DNA of 64,000 nt from Candidatus Methylomirabilota bacterium (GCA_003104975.1 PQAM01000009.1:1-64000), one strand, 5' to 3'; positions 14,775-22,992 are shown, counted from the first letter of the stretch. The notes: generated by a model not told the origin, from the letters alone. Program-made: numbers and translations.

Positions 14775-16964
14775 ATGACAACCGGTATCATCCTCCTGAC
14801 GTATGCCGGCGCACTTCTGAGTATCGTGGCGGGCACGGTTGTCCTGTATCGTGACAGGCGCTCCCCGGTCCATTGGGCATTCGCGGCCGGCATGGCAGCC
14901 TTGGGTGCGCGGGAGACGCTGATCGCCATCGCTTCCAGCGCCGCCTCGACCCATGAGCTTCTGTGGTGGAGCGGCTCGGCCCTCCTGGTCGAGGCACTCC
15001 TGCCCGGCATCTGGCTGCTCTTCAGTCTAAGTTTTGGCCGCGCTGACTACCGGGTGCTGATCGGGCGTTGGCGGTGGGCGATCGTACTCACCTTTCTCAC
15101 CCTCGTCGCGTTGGCGATCGTCGCGCAGCCTCTCGCCTCCCCAACTCATTTCTTCGCCGTCCCGTTGGATCCGGATCCATCTACGTGGGCTTTTATCCCG
15201 CTCGGCTGGCCCGGGTATCTCTTCCGTCTCGCCTCCTTGCTCGGCTCGCTCGTCGTCTTGATCAACCTCGAACAGATTCTTCGGGCGGCGGTTGGAACCA
15301 AACGGTGGCAGGTCAAGTTCGTGGTGCTCGGTATAGCGGGTGTATTTGCGGTGCGGATCTATACCGACAGCCAAGCCTTGCTGTTCGGCTTTGTCGAGGC
15401 CGCCCCTGACCCCGTCACCGCTGGGAGCGTCGTGCTGGCGAGCCTCCTCGTCCTGCTGTCCCTGGGTCGGATGCGCCTGTTCGACATCGATCTCTATTTG
15501 CACGTGTCGCCGTTCTTGCTGTACAACTCCCTGGCGGTCTCGATCGTGGGGCTCTATCTGTTAGTTGTCGGAGTGGTGGCCCTGGCCCTCAGTCGGCGGG
15601 GAGGGGATCAACTGCTGCCCCTGATCCCGCTTCTGGTATTTCTTGCTATGATGGGTGGGCTGGTCGTCCTGCTGTCGGGCCGATTCCGCCAGTATGCTCG
15701 ACGTCAGATTGCCCGTTACCTGCATCCTCCCACCCATGACTATCGGCGGCAGTGGCGGCGCTTTACCGAATGCACGACCTCACTCCTCGATATCCCTGGG
15801 CTCTGTGGCGCCGTGACACGGATGGTCTCAGAGACGTTTGCGACCCCGTCGGTGACGATCTGGTTGATGAATGAGGCTCAGGATTGCGTGACCCTCGGCG
15901 GCTCGACCGCATTGTCACAGGCCGGCAGTTGGCGCCTCAGCCCGGCGTCCCACGCGGAACCGATTCGCTCGGTCCTCGACCGGCCTACTCCTGTCGAGAT
16001 CGGTCACCCAGGGCAGGCAGACGTGGACTGGCCCGAGCGCTTCCGCGCGGCGGGCCTGGGTCCGCTATTCTGGGGCGATAGCCGCTATGCGGCGCCGTTA
16101 GTGGCCGGACGCGACGAGTTGTTGGGGCTCATGCTGCTCGGTCCGAAGTCAACCGGCGAGCGGTTGACGGTCGAGGACTTCGATCTGCTGAAGACACTCG
16201 CCGATCAGGTCGCCGGCACGCTGCTGAACCTTCAACTTTCGGCGCGGTTGGTGCGGGCCAAGGAGTTGGAGGCGTTCCAGACCGTCTCGGCCTTCTTTGT
16301 CCACGATCTGAAGAATCTGCTGTCGACCCTCTCGCTGCTCGCCTACAACCTGCCGAATCACTATGACGATCCGGACTTTCGCACCGGGGCGCTCCGGGCG
16401 ATGTCTCAGGGTGTAGAGCGGATCGACCGGATGCTGGGCAATCTGTCGCAGATCTCCCAGTCGCTGGCGCTGCAGACGGCCGAGACCGATCTGAATGACC
16501 TTGTGCGGTCCACGCTGGCCGAACTGAACGGATCGGTGAAGAGTACGCTGGTCTGCGATATGCGCCCCGTCCACAAGCTGCTCCTCGATGCAAGGCAGTT
16601 TCAGAAGGTGCTCGTGAACCTGCTGCTGAATGCCGAAGAGGCGGTAGGCGGAAGGCGTGAGGCGGAAGGCGAGAGGGGAGGCGAGAGGCGTGAGGCGGGA
16701 GGCGTGAGGGGGGAAATCAGGATTGAAACGGGGATGCAAAACGGCTCGGTCGTACTGTCGGTGAGCGATAACGGGTGCGGCATATCGCCGACATTTATGG
16801 CGCAGTCGCTCTTTCAGCCGTTCCGGACCACCAAACGGCGCGGGTTGGGGATCGGGCTGTTCCACAGCAAGCAGATTGTTGAGGCGCATCACGGCTGGAT
16901 CGAGGTGGACAGCGAAGAGGGCAAAGGCACCACCTTCCGCATCATCCTGCCAGTAGGGCAGTAA
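14775..16964 (+). CDS. prsK: PEP-CTERM system histidine kinase PrsK
   Basis: The 729-residue protein has an N-terminal block of about nine membrane segments, a GAF-like region, a dimerisation helix with the phospho-acceptor box FFVHDLKNLLSTLSLLAYNL (His510) and a HATPase domain (LLLNAEEAV, DNGCGI, GLGIGL). This order and the HDLKN box are typical of PrsK, the sensor kinase paired with PrsR in exosortase loci. In the ATPase domain, between LLNAEEAV and the strand leading to DNGCGI, is an Arg/Glu/Gly-rich insertion of about 22 residues (GGRREAEGERGGERREAGGV) translated from GAGGCG repeats. GTG 14772 is an alternative start one codon earlier. Confidence 0.9.
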   Translation: MTTGIILLTYAGALLSIVAGTVVLYRDRRSPVHWAFAAGMAALGARETLIAIASSAASTHELLWWSGSALLVEALLPGIWLLFSLSFGRADYRVLIGRWRWAIVLTFLTLVALAIVAQPLASPTHFFAVPLDPDPSTWAFIPLGWPGYLFRLASLLGSLVVLINLEQILRAAVGTKRWQVKFVVLGIAGVFAVRIYTDSQALLFGFVEAAPDPVTAGSVVLASLLVLLSLGRMRLFDIDLYLHVSPFLLYNSLAVSIVGLYLLVVGVVALALSRRGGDQLLPLIPLLVFLAMMGGLVVLLSGRFRQYARRQIARYLHPPTHDYRRQWRRFTECTTSLLDIPGLCGAVTRMVSETFATPSVTIWLMNEAQDCVTLGGSTALSQAGSWRLSPASHAEPIRSVLDRPTPVEIGHPGQADVDWPERFRAAGLGPLFWGDSRYAAPLVAGRDELLGLMLLGPKSTGERLTVEDFDLLKTLADQVAGTLLNLQLSARLVRAKELEAFQTVSAFFVHDLKNLLSTLSLLAYNLPNHYDDPDFRTGALRAMSQGVERIDRMLGNLSQISQSLALQTAETDLNDLVRSTLAELNGSVKSTLVCDMRPVHKLLLDARQFQKVLVNLLLNAEEAVGGRREAEGERGGERREAGGVRGEIRIETGMQNGSVVLSVSDNGCGISPTFMAQSLFQPFRTTKRRGLGIGLFHSKQIVEAHHGWIEVDSEEGKGTTFRIILPVGQ
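16645..16712 (+). repeat. GAGGCG-type repeat inside prsK
   Basis: Units such as AGGCGGAAGGCGTGAGGCGG run through the ATPase-domain coding sequence without breaking the frame. The same unit type fills many intergenic gaps in the window. Confidence 0.8.
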
Positions 16965-16967
16965 AGG

Positions 16968-17082
16968 AGCAGTGTGGAGACAAGGCAGTGTTAAGACAAG
17001 GCAGTGTCGAGACAACTCAACACTTCACACTTAACACTCACTCACCACTTAACCACTTCACACTCAACACCCTTTCACACTC
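16968..17082. repeat. CACTTAACACT-type repeat ahead of the IVP gene
   Basis: After ACAAGGCAGTGTTAAGACAA comes a run of CACTTCACACTTAACACTCA-like units up to the ribosome-binding site of the four-helix-bundle gene. Similar units (TACCACTCAACACTTAACAC) form the last codons of that gene at about 17468-17494, so it is bracketed by the repeat. Confidence 0.75.
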
Positions 17083-17090
17083 AGAGGAAG

Positions 17091-17507
17091 ATGATTACGA
17101 GCTTTAAATATCTCAAGGTGTGGGAGCGAGCCGATCAACTCGCTCATAAGATCTTCGACATGACTGAGGCATTTCCAAAAGTCTATCTCTATGATTTAGT
17201 GAGTCAGTTACGAAGAGCGGCATTGTCGATACCGACAAACATTGCCGAGGGGTGCGCAAGTGTTCATTCCAGTGAATTCCTGCAGTTTCTTAATATCGCT
17301 AGAAGGTCGCTGAGTGAAACACAGTATCTTGTAGGTTTCGCGTTCAGGCGTCAGCTCATACAGCAGGCTGAGTTGCTGGAGCTGGAGTCGCTCTTCATCG
17401 AGATCAGCAAGATGCTGAATAGCCTGATGGCTTCGATTCGGCGCAAAAAACGCCCACTTTCCTCGTTACCACTTACCACTCAACACTTAACACTTCCCCC
17501 TGGTTGA
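17091..17507 (+). CDS. Four-helix-bundle protein (IVP / S23 family)
   Basis: The 138-residue product (FKYLKVWERADQLAHKIFDM, then RRAALSIPTNIAEGCA, FLNIARRSLSETQYLV) is a clear member of the four-helix-bundle family first seen as open frames in 23S rRNA intervening sequences. The function is unknown. It has a good GAGGAAG ribosome-binding site. Its last residues (LPLTTQHLTLPPG) are translated from CACTTAACACT repeats, and its TGA overlaps the ATG of prsR. The gene splits what is normally an uninterrupted prsK-prsR pair. Confidence 0.88.
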   Translation: MITSFKYLKVWERADQLAHKIFDMTEAFPKVYLYDLVSQLRRAALSIPTNIAEGCASVHSSEFLQFLNIARRSLSETQYLVGFAFRRQLIQQAELLELESLFIEISKMLNSLMASIRRKKRPLSSLPLTTQHLTLPPG

Positions 17508-18886
17508 TGACTCGCCCTTCGCTTCTCATCGTAGACGACGACGCCGAGCTGCGCGGACAGCTCCGTTGGGCCTTGGCCCAGGAGTACGACGTCCTGGAGG
17601 CCGGCGACGGGGCGGCGGCGATCGAGCAGTGCCGGCGCGGCAGACCTGTGGTGGTCATGTTGGACCTGGGCCTTCCGCCGGCGCCGAACGGCGTGGAGGA
17701 GGGGTTTCGCACCCTCGGCGCACTGCTCGAGATCGATCGGATGGTCAAGGTGGTGATCGCCACCGGCCAGGCGGCGCGGGTCCATGCCATTCGGGCGATC
17801 GATCAGGGGGCCTACGATTTCTTTTATAAGCCGGTACAGATCGACGAACTGAAGGTGGTGCTTCGGCGCGCGTTTCACCTGGCCGGGATCGAGCGGGAGA
17901 TCAGGGGACTTCAGCAACAGCTTCATGGCGAGCCGTTCAGCGAGATGCTGGGGCGATGCCCCCAGATGGAGCGGATATTTGCCGTCGTTCGAAAGGTGGC
18001 CGATACGGACCTCCCGGTATTGATTATCGGGGAGAGCGGAACCGGGAAGGAGCTGGTTGCCCGCGCCATTCACCGATTAAGCGTCAGACAACACGGGCCG
18101 TTCGTGCCGATCAACTGCGGCGCAATTCCGGAAACGCTGCTTGAATCCGAGCTGTTCGGTCATGAGAAGGGCGCATTCACCGGCGCCCACATCCAGCGTA
18201 AAGGGCAGATCGAGCAGGCGCAGGGCGGGACACTCTTTCTTGATGAGGTCGGCGAGCTGAGTCTGCCGCTGCAGGTCAAGCTGCTCCGCTTCCTGCAGGA
18301 GCGGCGGTTCGCCCGCGTCGGGGGACGAGACGAGATTGTCGTCGATACGCGAATACTGGCGGCCACCAATAGCGATCTGAAGCAGGCGATGGAGAGCGGC
18401 CACTTTCGGGAGGATCTCTACTATCGGTTGGGCGTCGTCGTCGTGTCGCTTCCACCGTTGCGCGAGCGCGGCGAGGATCTGCTGATACTGGCCGCGTCGC
18501 TACTCGCCCGATACGCGGCCGAGTACAGAAAGCCGGTCTCCGGGTTTACCCCGCAGGCGCTTCACGCCGTCGAGGCCCACCCGTGGCCCGGCAATGTTCG
18601 GGAGCTGGAGAACCGCATCAAGCGGGCGGTGGTCATGACGGACGGGCCGAGGTTGACGGCGGAGGACCTCGAGTTGGTCCAGACCTCCGAATCGGTTGCC
18701 GGCAACACCCTTAATCTGAAAGAGGCCAGAGAGGTGCTCGATCGGCGACTGGTACGCGAGGCCTTGACGCGATCTCAGGGGAATATGACGCAGACCGCAG
18801 CCGCCTTGGGCATTAGCCGCCCGACGCTCTACGAACTAATGGAGCGATTGGGGATCGCGAAGGAGGACGTCGAGCGCAAGGTGTAA
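17507..18886 (+). CDS. prsR: PEP-CTERM-box sigma-54 response regulator PrsR
   Basis: The 459-residue protein has a receiver domain (LIVDDDAELR, phospho-acceptor in VVMLDLGLP near residue 52, K in FFYKPV), a sigma-54 AAA+ domain (GESGTGKELV near 174, GAFTGA near 223) and a C-terminal Fis-type helix-turn-helix (NMTQTAAALGISRPTLYELM). This architecture and context identify PrsR, the NtrC-like activator of PEP-CTERM genes. ATG 17507 overlaps the stop of the IVP gene (TGATG) and no separate ribosome-binding site is visible, so translation may now depend on coupling to that gene. Confidence 0.92.
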   Translation: MTRPSLLIVDDDAELRGQLRWALAQEYDVLEAGDGAAAIEQCRRGRPVVVMLDLGLPPAPNGVEEGFRTLGALLEIDRMVKVVIATGQAARVHAIRAIDQGAYDFFYKPVQIDELKVVLRRAFHLAGIEREIRGLQQQLHGEPFSEMLGRCPQMERIFAVVRKVADTDLPVLIIGESGTGKELVARAIHRLSVRQHGPFVPINCGAIPETLLESELFGHEKGAFTGAHIQRKGQIEQAQGGTLFLDEVGELSLPLQVKLLRFLQERRFARVGGRDEIVVDTRILAATNSDLKQAMESGHFREDLYYRLGVVVVSLPPLRERGEDLLILAASLLARYAAEYRKPVSGFTPQALHAVEAHPWPGNVRELENRIKRAVVMTDGPRLTAEDLELVQTSESVAGNTLNLKEAREVLDRRLVREALTRSQGNMTQTAAALGISRPTLYELMERLGIAKEDVERKV

Positions 18887-18944
18887 CACACGGGAATCAA
18901 TGACCTTGTCCAGAACCCTGACCATTCCCTCCGTGGCAGTCCTG

Positions 18945-19385
18945 TCACGCCGATCGTGAGCCCATCGAGGCGAACGGGTCTTCGATCGTGATGCCTTCAA
19001 TCATTCTGCCGGACTGGAGATCTTCGGATAGGATCTTTGCGGCATGGCCTGCCAGGGCCGCGGTGACGATGAGGGCATCCCAGAAGGAGAGCTGATGCCG
19101 TTCCTCGATCTCCGAAGCGCGAAGGATCATCTCGGGTTTCAGGACCTGGACCGGCCACGCACAATAGCTGCGAACGATCTCCCTGGCGACGACCGGGGAG
19201 AGGGGCGAGGGAATCTTGCGGGTCACGTTCACATAGAACTCTTGCAACACCTGGGCGCTGAGCAGCCCAAGGCGGGTTGACCACAACTCCTCGAGGATCG
19301 CTGCCGCGACCGCGCGTTTTGGGCCGGCATCGAGGTCATGCGCATAGATCAGCACATTGGTATCGACAAAGACCTTACCGGTCAT
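18945..19385 (-). CDS. PIN-domain toxin
   Basis: From ATG 19385 the 146-residue protein reads MTGKVFVDTNVLIYAHDLDA, later SAQVLQEFYVNVTRK, LSFWDALIVTAALAGHA and KILSEDLQSGR, the motif order of PIN ribonuclease toxins with acidic residues conserved. It overlaps the upstream antitoxin gene by 11 bases. The frame opens further upstream but those codons lie within the antitoxin gene. Confidence 0.85.
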   Translation of the reverse strand: MTGKVFVDTNVLIYAHDLDAGPKRAVAAAILEELWSTRLGLLSAQVLQEFYVNVTRKIPSPLSPVVAREIVRSYCAWPVQVLKPEMILRASEIEERHQLSFWDALIVTAALAGHAAKILSEDLQSGRMIEGITIEDPFASMGSRSA

Positions 19386-19608
19386 GCCACTGCTCGCGGG
19401 GACAGGGGATCTTCCCGCCGAGATGGAACCCGCGCTCCAGTACGTCAAGCGCATGCCGCCTGGCGGTTTCGTATGCCTCCTCTTCGTTGATGAGCTGTTC
19501 GAGGCGCCGTGCTAAAAGGCCGCTCACTGAGGTCCCTTGCTGCGCGGCCAGAACCTTGGCCTTGCGGATCAGTTCTTTGTCCAGACGTAAGGTGATATTG
19601 TGTCCCAT
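19375..19608 (-). CDS. VapB-like ribbon-helix-helix antitoxin
   Basis: The 77-residue protein begins MGHNITLRLDKELIRKAKVL, then QQGTSVSGLLARRLEQL, a short beta strand followed by two helices as in ribbon-helix-helix antitoxins. It should bind the downstream PIN toxin and its own operator. An AAGGAGAT ribosome-binding site lies just ahead (plus strand ATCTCCTT near 19613-19620). Confidence 0.8.
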   Translation of the reverse strand: MGHNITLRLDKELIRKAKVLAAQQGTSVSGLLARRLEQLINEEEAYETARRHALDVLERGFHLGGKIPCPREQWHDR

Positions 19609-19792
19609 CGCAATCTCCTTCCTGGCATTTCACCCTCTCCACGCGAATCAGTATAGCACGTAATCTACGTGCAATCAAGACTGGACGACGCACTAACCAT
19701 AGCGACCATGGTATTACGTCACGTATAAAATAGCTCGCGTTTTCCGCCTGTGAGGGAGGGTACGGGGGACTTGGATCCAAAGTGTAAAATCT

Positions 19793-19811
19793 GATCGACG
19801 ACCGTCGGAAT
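19793..19811 (+). promoter_or_regulatory. Shared upstream element A of PEP-CTERM gene 2
   Basis: TGATCGACGACCGTCGGAA occurs here and at 24274-24292, both about 235-240 bases ahead of a sigma-54 promoter. It contains the inverted repeat CGACG-AC-CGTCG. A role as an activator site is inferred. Confidence 0.6.
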
Positions 19812-19916
19812 CCTTTACAACCGTGTCTTTTTTGACCTGTCCCATTAGAACTAGTGATGTTTAAAGGGATTAACGAAACGTCGCTAGTTCTCAGTCGTCC
19901 AAGCTCTGGTCGATAG

Positions 19917-19935
19917 GTGTCGGCAATCCGAACAG
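19917..19935 (+). promoter_or_regulatory. Shared upstream element B of PEP-CTERM gene 2 (candidate PrsR site)
   Basis: GTGTCGGCAATCCGAACAG, with the core TCGG-CAAT-CCGA palindrome, is identical at 24397-24415. Both copies lie 112-116 bases upstream of a -24/-12 promoter, a usual distance for an enhancer of an NtrC-type activator. Confidence 0.65.
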
Positions 19936-20032
19936 GTGACCCTGTTCCGGCCAATTCCAGTCATCCCGACTGGTACCTGTCAAGCGCGTAATTTCAATAC
20001 GTTAACGCCGCTAAACTGTCGCCACTCCGCTT

Positions 20033-20048
20033 TGGCACGGATTCTGCT
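20033..20048 (+). promoter_or_regulatory. Sigma-54 promoter of PEP-CTERM gene 2
   Basis: TGGCACGGATTCTGCT has GG and GC pairs exactly 10 bases apart and a perfect TGGCACG -24 box. It lies about 90 bases before the gene start and fits control by PrsR. Confidence 0.78.
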
Positions 20049-20138
20049 TCAAGCTACGACAGATTAGTCGAATTATGGTTCGAATGCATATCACACATTG
20101 GTAGTTTTGGCAGTCTGTTTATGGAAGGGAGAAGCGCT

Positions 20139-20888
20139 ATGAGGACGAAGAGTAGTTGGAGAACGAAAGGGCTATTGCTGGTTGCCGTCATACCGGCGTT
20201 TGCTGCGGCCCTCTTGGTCGGGTCTGAATCTCCTTCTCATGCCGTCACGATCAGTTTGGATGATCCCGCAACAGGTGGCGTGGACGTAATACTTGCTGAT
20301 GGTGCCGTTGGTGACGTCAGCCCGGCTGCCGGGGTCGTAACCTATGCGGGCTCTATAGCCGGTACGTTCTGGACTGTTAATGTCACGACAGCGCTAACTT
20401 ATCCCGCTCTCGGCACTCCTGGCCTTGCGATCTTGGATCTGAATAGCGTCAATGCTACTAGTTCTGGTGCCGGGGCTGCAAGCCTTACAATTATGGCTAG
20501 TGAAACCGGCTATACTGGTCCCATCTCAGGTGGCTCGGCGTCTTTTACGCACAACGTAGGTGGTACGACGGTGGGCACGGCTTCATTCGCCGCTTACCTT
20601 GATCCCGGCAACGCCCTTTTTACGACGACCAGTCTGCTTGGAGCGCTGGGTCCATTTGGGCCTGGAGCGTTCTCTGGTACCACAACCGGCTCGGCTGCTA
20701 CAGGCAGTCCTTTCTCGCTGACGCTAGTAGCGAGCATATCGCATGGAGCAGGTGGCGGCTCTACCAGCTTTGATGATGAGCTGACCAGCGTACCGGAGCC
20801 TGCTACCCTGTTGCTGCTCGGATCCGGTCTGGTTGGTATGGGCTGGTTCGGGCGGAAGCGGCTCAAGAAAAATGATCGTGAGGCGTGA
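20139..20888 (+). CDS. PEP-CTERM protein 2
   Basis: The 249-residue secreted protein has a signal peptide (GLLLVAVIPAFAAALLVGSE) and the C-terminal signal VPEPATLLLLGSGLVGMGWF followed by GRKRLKKNDREA. The middle is Gly/Ser/Thr/Ala-rich and low in charge, with no family I recognise. ATG 20139 is preferred over ATG 20121 because GGGAG lies 8 bases before it. It should be sorted by the exosortase and switched on through the sigma-54 promoter at 20033. Confidence 0.87.
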   Translation: MRTKSSWRTKGLLLVAVIPAFAAALLVGSESPSHAVTISLDDPATGGVDVILADGAVGDVSPAAGVVTYAGSIAGTFWTVNVTTALTYPALGTPGLAILDLNSVNATSSGAGAASLTIMASETGYTGPISGGSASFTHNVGGTTVGTASFAAYLDPGNALFTTTSLLGALGPFGPGAFSGTTTGSAATGSPFSLTLVASISHGAGGGSTSFDDELTSVPEPATLLLLGSGLVGMGWFGRKRLKKNDREA

Positions 20889-20953
20889 GGCGTTAGGCGT
20901 TAGGCGGAAGACACTAAAAACTAAAAGCTGCTCCGTTAGACAAAAGCCAGAGG

Positions 20954-20978
20954 GCCAGGGAGGGACCTCCTCCTTGGC
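20954..20978 (+). terminator. Rho-independent terminator after PEP-CTERM gene 2
   Basis: GCCAGGGAGG pairs with CCTCCTTGGC across a 5-base loop and is followed by TTTCTCTGTTTC. Related hairpins preceded by CTGCTCCGTTAGACAAA follow PEP-CTERM genes 3 and 4. Confidence 0.75.
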
Positions 20979-21060
20979 TTTCTCTGTTTCTTTGAAGCGC
21001 GGTAGCGGCGGCCATGCGGCTACGTTACACATCGACCATGGAAAGAGGCGCCGGACAGGA

Positions 21061-21145
21061 TGTAGGGGCGCAATTCATTGCGCCCTGCAGGGGCGATCAT
21101 GACAACGGCGCCGGTCAAGAGGGCGTGATGAATCACGCCCCTACA
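21061..21145. repeat. REP-like palindromes
   Basis: GTAGGGGCGCAATTCATTGC begins one unit and GGGCGTGATGAATCACGCCC followed by CTAC is its inverted partner. They belong to the same family as the array at 29368-30320. They lie between the PEP-CTERM gene 2 terminator and gene 3. The rest of 21146-21355 holds a GC-rich hairpin near 21228-21257 and no gene. Confidence 0.75.
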
Positions 21146-21355
21146 ATCGGGGGAGACTGCAGGATGAACAACATCAGGTTGCTTAACAGGGAGGGGGTGC
21201 AAGGCGCCGACTGTCATATCCACGGGCGGGCGCACGGCGGGTGCTCCGCCCGCCGATGATCGCATGGGGAGAGGGTTACGAGTCCAAAGTGGGGGGGGGT
21301 CGTGAGCCTCTTCCTGCTGATGAGAGACATCACGCTGAGTCACTGGAGGTGGGAA

Positions 21356-22312
21356 ATGGGTAAGGGGGGAGAGCCTTGGCAGTCCCGCCATACGTTGGTG
21401 GTTCGGGTCGCAATTATCCTCGGAGTTGTGTGTATGCTTGGCAAAGGGCACGACGCGTACGCTACGTTGTTATATAGCGCATCCCTGAAAAACGGTTCAT
21501 ACGGCGACGGTTTCATTGTCGATACCTTCGGATCCTGCAGTGACCCTGATGGGTCGAGTTGTGGCGACGGTAACCTCAGTAATATCGGTATTTCCAACTC
21601 GCCCAGTGGTGTAAACTATACCTCCAGTAACGCCGTCATCAACTACTCCATCGGACGGGATTATGGAAGCGCGACACAGACCTCGTTCCGCTCGCATGGG
21701 ACGGCATCGGTGCTCTTCAGGGCGGATCTCCAGGCCTTTGTCGGTGGAGAGCCGTTCGGCGAAAACTTCGGCTTCAACCAGTTCGCTTCCGGCCAGGGTG
21801 CATTCGGTACGGGGCTGAGCCGATTTGCGGGGGCGGACGGGACGGCTATGACCGCCGATGACCGGGTGGCAATCAACTGGTCGACCTGGCATAACAATGT
21901 CTGGTATCCACATGCCCAGGTGACGCCGGTGCGTGTTGGCTTCGACGAGTGGCATCATCTCGGATTCGCATGGGGCGGTCCTGTCAACCAGTTCGAGGTC
22001 TGGGTGGACGGCGTGCTGATGGCGTCGCACAACCTGCCCGCCGGCGTGTCGCTGCCTTGGGGAGCGAGCTATCTTGGGCTGGGCAGCGCCTACAACTTTG
22101 CCCTCGGTGGGATCCATCAGCGCGCCTCGATCACCAGCTCCCCGTACGGCGTCATGTTCTCCGATCTCCAGATCTGGGACGAGTACCGTGCCCAAGGTGC
22201 AACATCCGCTCCAGTTCCAGAACCGGCGACGCTCCTGCTGCTTGGCTCAGGCTTGGTTGGGATGGGCTGGTTCGGGCGGAAGCGGCTCCAGAAAAATGAT
22301 CGGGAGGAGTAA
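21356..22312 (+). CDS. PEP-CTERM protein 3 with LamG-like domain
   Basis: ATG 21356 has a GGAGGTG ribosome-binding site; an upstream GTG at 21302 is less likely. The 318-residue product has a signal peptide (LVVRVAIILGVVCMLGKG), a domain with EWHHLGFAWGGPVNQFEVWV and DGVLMASHNLP strands typical of LamG/concanavalin-type jelly rolls, and the sorting tail VPEPATLLLLGSGLVGMGWF plus GRKRLQKNDREE. It is probably a carbohydrate- or matrix-binding surface protein processed by exosortase. Confidence 0.87.
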   Translation: MGKGGEPWQSRHTLVVRVAIILGVVCMLGKGHDAYATLLYSASLKNGSYGDGFIVDTFGSCSDPDGSSCGDGNLSNIGISNSPSGVNYTSSNAVINYSIGRDYGSATQTSFRSHGTASVLFRADLQAFVGGEPFGENFGFNQFASGQGAFGTGLSRFAGADGTAMTADDRVAINWSTWHNNVWYPHAQVTPVRVGFDEWHHLGFAWGGPVNQFEVWVDGVLMASHNLPAGVSLPWGASYLGLGSAYNFALGGIHQRASITSSPYGVMFSDLQIWDEYRAQGATSAPVPEPATLLLLGSGLVGMGWFGRKRLQKNDREE

Positions 22313-22481
22313 GGCGGAAGGCGTGAGGGGAAGAAAAACAGAGTTGAGCGTTAAGCGAAGTGTCAAGTGTTGAGTGGGGAGGGACGAGTGGGGACCGATC
22401 AGTATTAAGTGATAAGTGTTGAGTGTGGGGTACTTGACACTTAACACTAAACACTAAAACACTGCCCTGCGCGTGAGGCGT
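22313..22481 (+). repeat. Composite repeat, 169 bp, copy 1
   Basis: This segment appears identical to 25381-25549. It begins GGCGGAAGGCGTGAGGGG, passes through GTTGAGCGTTAAGCGAAGTG, then ACTTGACACTTAACACT and CTGCCCTGCGCG. It starts at the stop codon of PEP-CTERM gene 3 and lies before that gene's terminator. More repeat follows to about 22535. Confidence 0.9.
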
Positions 22482-22558
22482 GAGGGGTAAGGCGTTGGGC
22501 GGCAGAGACTAACCACTCAAAACTAGAAACTGAAAACTGCTCCGTTAGACAAAGTCAC

Positions 22559-22589
22559 AGGGCCAGGGAGGGACTTCCTCCTTGGCCCT
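22559..22589 (+). terminator. Rho-independent terminator after PEP-CTERM gene 3
   Basis: AGGGCCAGGGAGG pairs with CCTCCTTGGCCCT around a 5-base loop, followed by TGTTATTT. It is separated from the stop codon by about 250 bases of repeats. Confidence 0.82.
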
Positions 22590-22628
22590 TGTTATTTACC
22601 CTTCTGGCCTCCCGCCGCTCGCGGATCC

Positions 22629-22901
22629 TGTAGGGGCGCCATTCATGGCGCCCTGCCCGGCAAACGGGCGCGAGGAATCCCGTCCCGACGCAGTACAATA
22701 CGACTGGCGACGCCGCCAGCCCATGGCGAATCGATCGCCACACCGGGTGTAGGGGCGCAATTCATTGCGCCCTGCCGGGTCGGCCGCGGGCCATCGGCAT
22801 TGTCGGGCCGCCATTCATGGCGTCCTGCCCGGCAAACGGGCGCGAGGAATCCCGTCCCGACGCGGGACACTACGGTGGGCGTGATCAATCACGCCCCTAC
22901 G
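22629..22901. repeat. REP-like palindrome cluster
   Basis: At least four units are present: GTAGGGGCGCCATTCATGGC, GTAGGGGCGCAATTCATTGC, a degenerate CGGGCCGCCATTCATGGCG and GGGCGTGATCAATCACGCCC plus CTAC. Copies of CGGCAAACGGGCGCGAGGAA lie between them. No gene is present from 22313 to 22992. Confidence 0.78.
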
Positions 22902-22992
22902 GTCGCGCCCCAATCGGCACACAATCGCGTAACCCTCGCCATGCCGCATCGTCCGACAAGACAATTGACGCTTGTCACTAGACATGCTATGA

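Noticed and set aside
21186-21262. A second c-di-GMP riboswitch ahead of PEP-CTERM gene 3
   Set aside because: GGGGTGCAAGGCGCC and a GC-rich hairpin looked suggestive, but the conserved GGGCAAACC, GACGCAAAGCC and GGGTTACCG blocks are absent.
22247-22454. Minus-strand frames with an identical peptide at 22247-22454 and 25268-25522
   Set aside because: They translate the duplicated low-complexity repeat; the shared peptide reflects DNA duplication, with no start signals or domain features.
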